NCBI GenBank assembly: GCA_034435375.1
Contig: DAOTXR010000013.1
Location: 1-32,119, forward strand
Length of the DNA: 32,119 nucleotides
Direction: 5' to 3'
Origin: DAOTXR01 sp034435375
Lineage (GTDB): Bacteria; Chloroflexota; Anaerolineae; Aggregatilineales; UBA3940
Shown: positions 31,595-32,119 of the stretch, one piece after another
Layout: each line of letters starts with the position of its first letter
Position numbering within the stretch: position 1 is the stretch's first letter
Position numbers and translations under genes: made by a program
Notes under the pieces: model-generated
Databases searched by the model: none
The model's input: the letters and a program-made list of their open reading frames with translations, nothing else
Told to the model about the DNA's origin: nothing

Positions 31595-31623
31595 CAAGAC
31601 ACCGCCAGAGTGACGGTGTCTTG
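31595..31623. repeat. Hairpin between tRNA-Trp and secE
   Basis: Perfect 10-bp inverted repeat CAAGACACCG / CGGTGTCTTG with a 9-nt loop. There is no T-tract on the minus strand, so a processing stem is more likely than a terminator. Confidence 0.6.
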
Positions 31624-31638
31624 AGTGCGCGCTATAGG

Positions 31639-31712
31639 CAGGCGAGGCAGGACTTGAACCCGCAACCTACGGTTTTGGAGACCGTTGCTCTGCCAAATTG
31701 AGCTACTCGCCT
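31639..31712 (-). tRNA. tRNA-Trp (CCA)
   Basis: A 74-nt cloverleaf. The acceptor AGGCGAG pairs with CTCGCCT, with discriminator G. The anticodon loop CTCCAAA has anticodon CCA. It sits between rpmG and secE, a common bacterial order. Confidence 0.96.
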
Positions 31713-31761
31713 ACGTTCGACGTACCGTGTTGATATTATACCACAGGGTACGTCGGACCGA

Positions 31762-31926
31762 CTACTTAGTCTCCCGATGCAGGGTGTGCTTCCGGCACCG
31801 TGGGCAATATTTGCTCAATTCAATGCGCTGCGGGTCGTTGCGCCGATTCTTCTCGGAGGTGTAGTTGCGCTCACGACACTCAGTACATTCCAGCGTAATG
31901 ATCGCGCGGATTTCTTTCTTGGCCAT
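31762..31926 (-). CDS. rpmG: Ribosomal protein bL33
   Basis: A 54-residue L33 of the zinc-ribbon type: CTECRERNY and YCPRCRKHTLHRE provide four Cys in two CxxC pairs, so it is the zinc-binding (Cys+) form. The start MAKKEIR is chosen over an earlier upstream start because it matches the family length. Confidence 0.96.
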   Translation of the reverse strand: MAKKEIRAIITLECTECRERNYTSEKNRRNDPQRIELSKYCPRCRKHTLHRETK

Positions 31927-31985
31927 ACCTTGCTTAAACCCATTCAACCAGGGGGCAGGTTACCAGCTTACCCCCTGCTTGCATC

Positions 31986-32119
31986 CTATTCCAAGATCTC
32001 GGTGATAACGCCTGCGCCGACGGTGAGGCCGCCCTCCCGGATGGCGAACTTGGACCCCTTTTCGAGCGCGACGGGGGTGATCAGTTCGACCGCCAGGTTG
32101 ACGTTGTCACCGGGCATGA
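31986..32119 (-). CDS. tuf: Elongation factor Tu, C-terminal end (partial)
   Basis: The window holds only the last 43 codons, running off the right edge. The sequence MPGDNVNLAVELITPVALEK, followed by FAIREGGLTVGAGVITEILE, is the typical end of EF-Tu domain III. The stop is TAG at 31986-31988 on the minus strand. It heads the tuf-rpmG-trpT-secE-nusG-rplKAJL cluster. Confidence 0.96.
   Translation of the reverse strand, partial: MPGDNVNLAVELITPVALEKGSKFAIREGGLTVGAGVITEILE

Overview
This window looks like a chromosomal segment of a Chloroflexota (Anaerolineae-like) bacterium. This is inferred from the lipoproteins with Pro/Thr-rich linkers after the lipobox, the DUF3048 lipoprotein, the bactofilin, a heliorhodopsin (a family reported mainly from monoderm bacteria) and the ribosomal gene order. 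The assignment is moderate confidence, because no rRNA is present.

Positions 1 to about 18,530 form an integron gene-cassette array, read entirely on the + strand. I count ten complete attC recombination sites (633-683, 1195-1242, 2420-2460, 5489-5560, 10335-10409, 11253-11313, 11874-12002, 14968-15039, 16390-16466, 17232-17301). Each has an R'' box near RYYYAAC, an R' box near GTTRRRY and an internal imperfect palindrome, and each lies directly after a gene stop. Several half or decayed sites lie between them (about 70, 6141, 9005, 14068, 15658, 17213, 18528). No integrase is visible; on this orientation it would lie off the left edge, so the array may be an integron or an orphan attC cluster (CALIN).

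The cargo in order is: a truncated CPBP protease; an internally deleted N4-type DNA methyltransferase; a membrane-anchored alpha/beta hydrolase; two coupled glycosidase-like lipoproteins; a highly conserved protein of unknown function; a B12-binding enzyme with an opine-dehydrogenase-like partner; a NYN-LOTUS nuclease; a CPBP protease; a frameshifted two-helix membrane protein; a deazaflavin-dependent reductase; a FAD amine-oxidase-like protein; a heliorhodopsin; a DUF2177 membrane protein; another CPBP protease; an unknown multi-helix protein; and a ChaA-type cation/proton antiporter. The heliorhodopsin and DUF2177 genes share a near-identical 46-nt leader and start region, which suggests shared control or a common origin.

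From about 18,750 the window is core genome. greA has its own promoter and an intrinsic terminator inside its leader. It is followed by lysS, a DUF3048 lipoprotein, tRNA-Val(GAC), tRNA-Gln(TTG, minus strand), a nitroreductase and an ECF-type cobalt/nickel transporter (cbiM with a fused C-terminal part, cbiQ, cbiO). Then come a bactofilin on the minus strand and a SAM methyltransferase on the plus strand.

Positions 27,477-32,119 carry the classic minus-strand translation/transcription cluster: tuf (partial), rpmG, tRNA-Trp, secE, nusG, rplK, rplA, an L10-type leader, rplJ and rplL.
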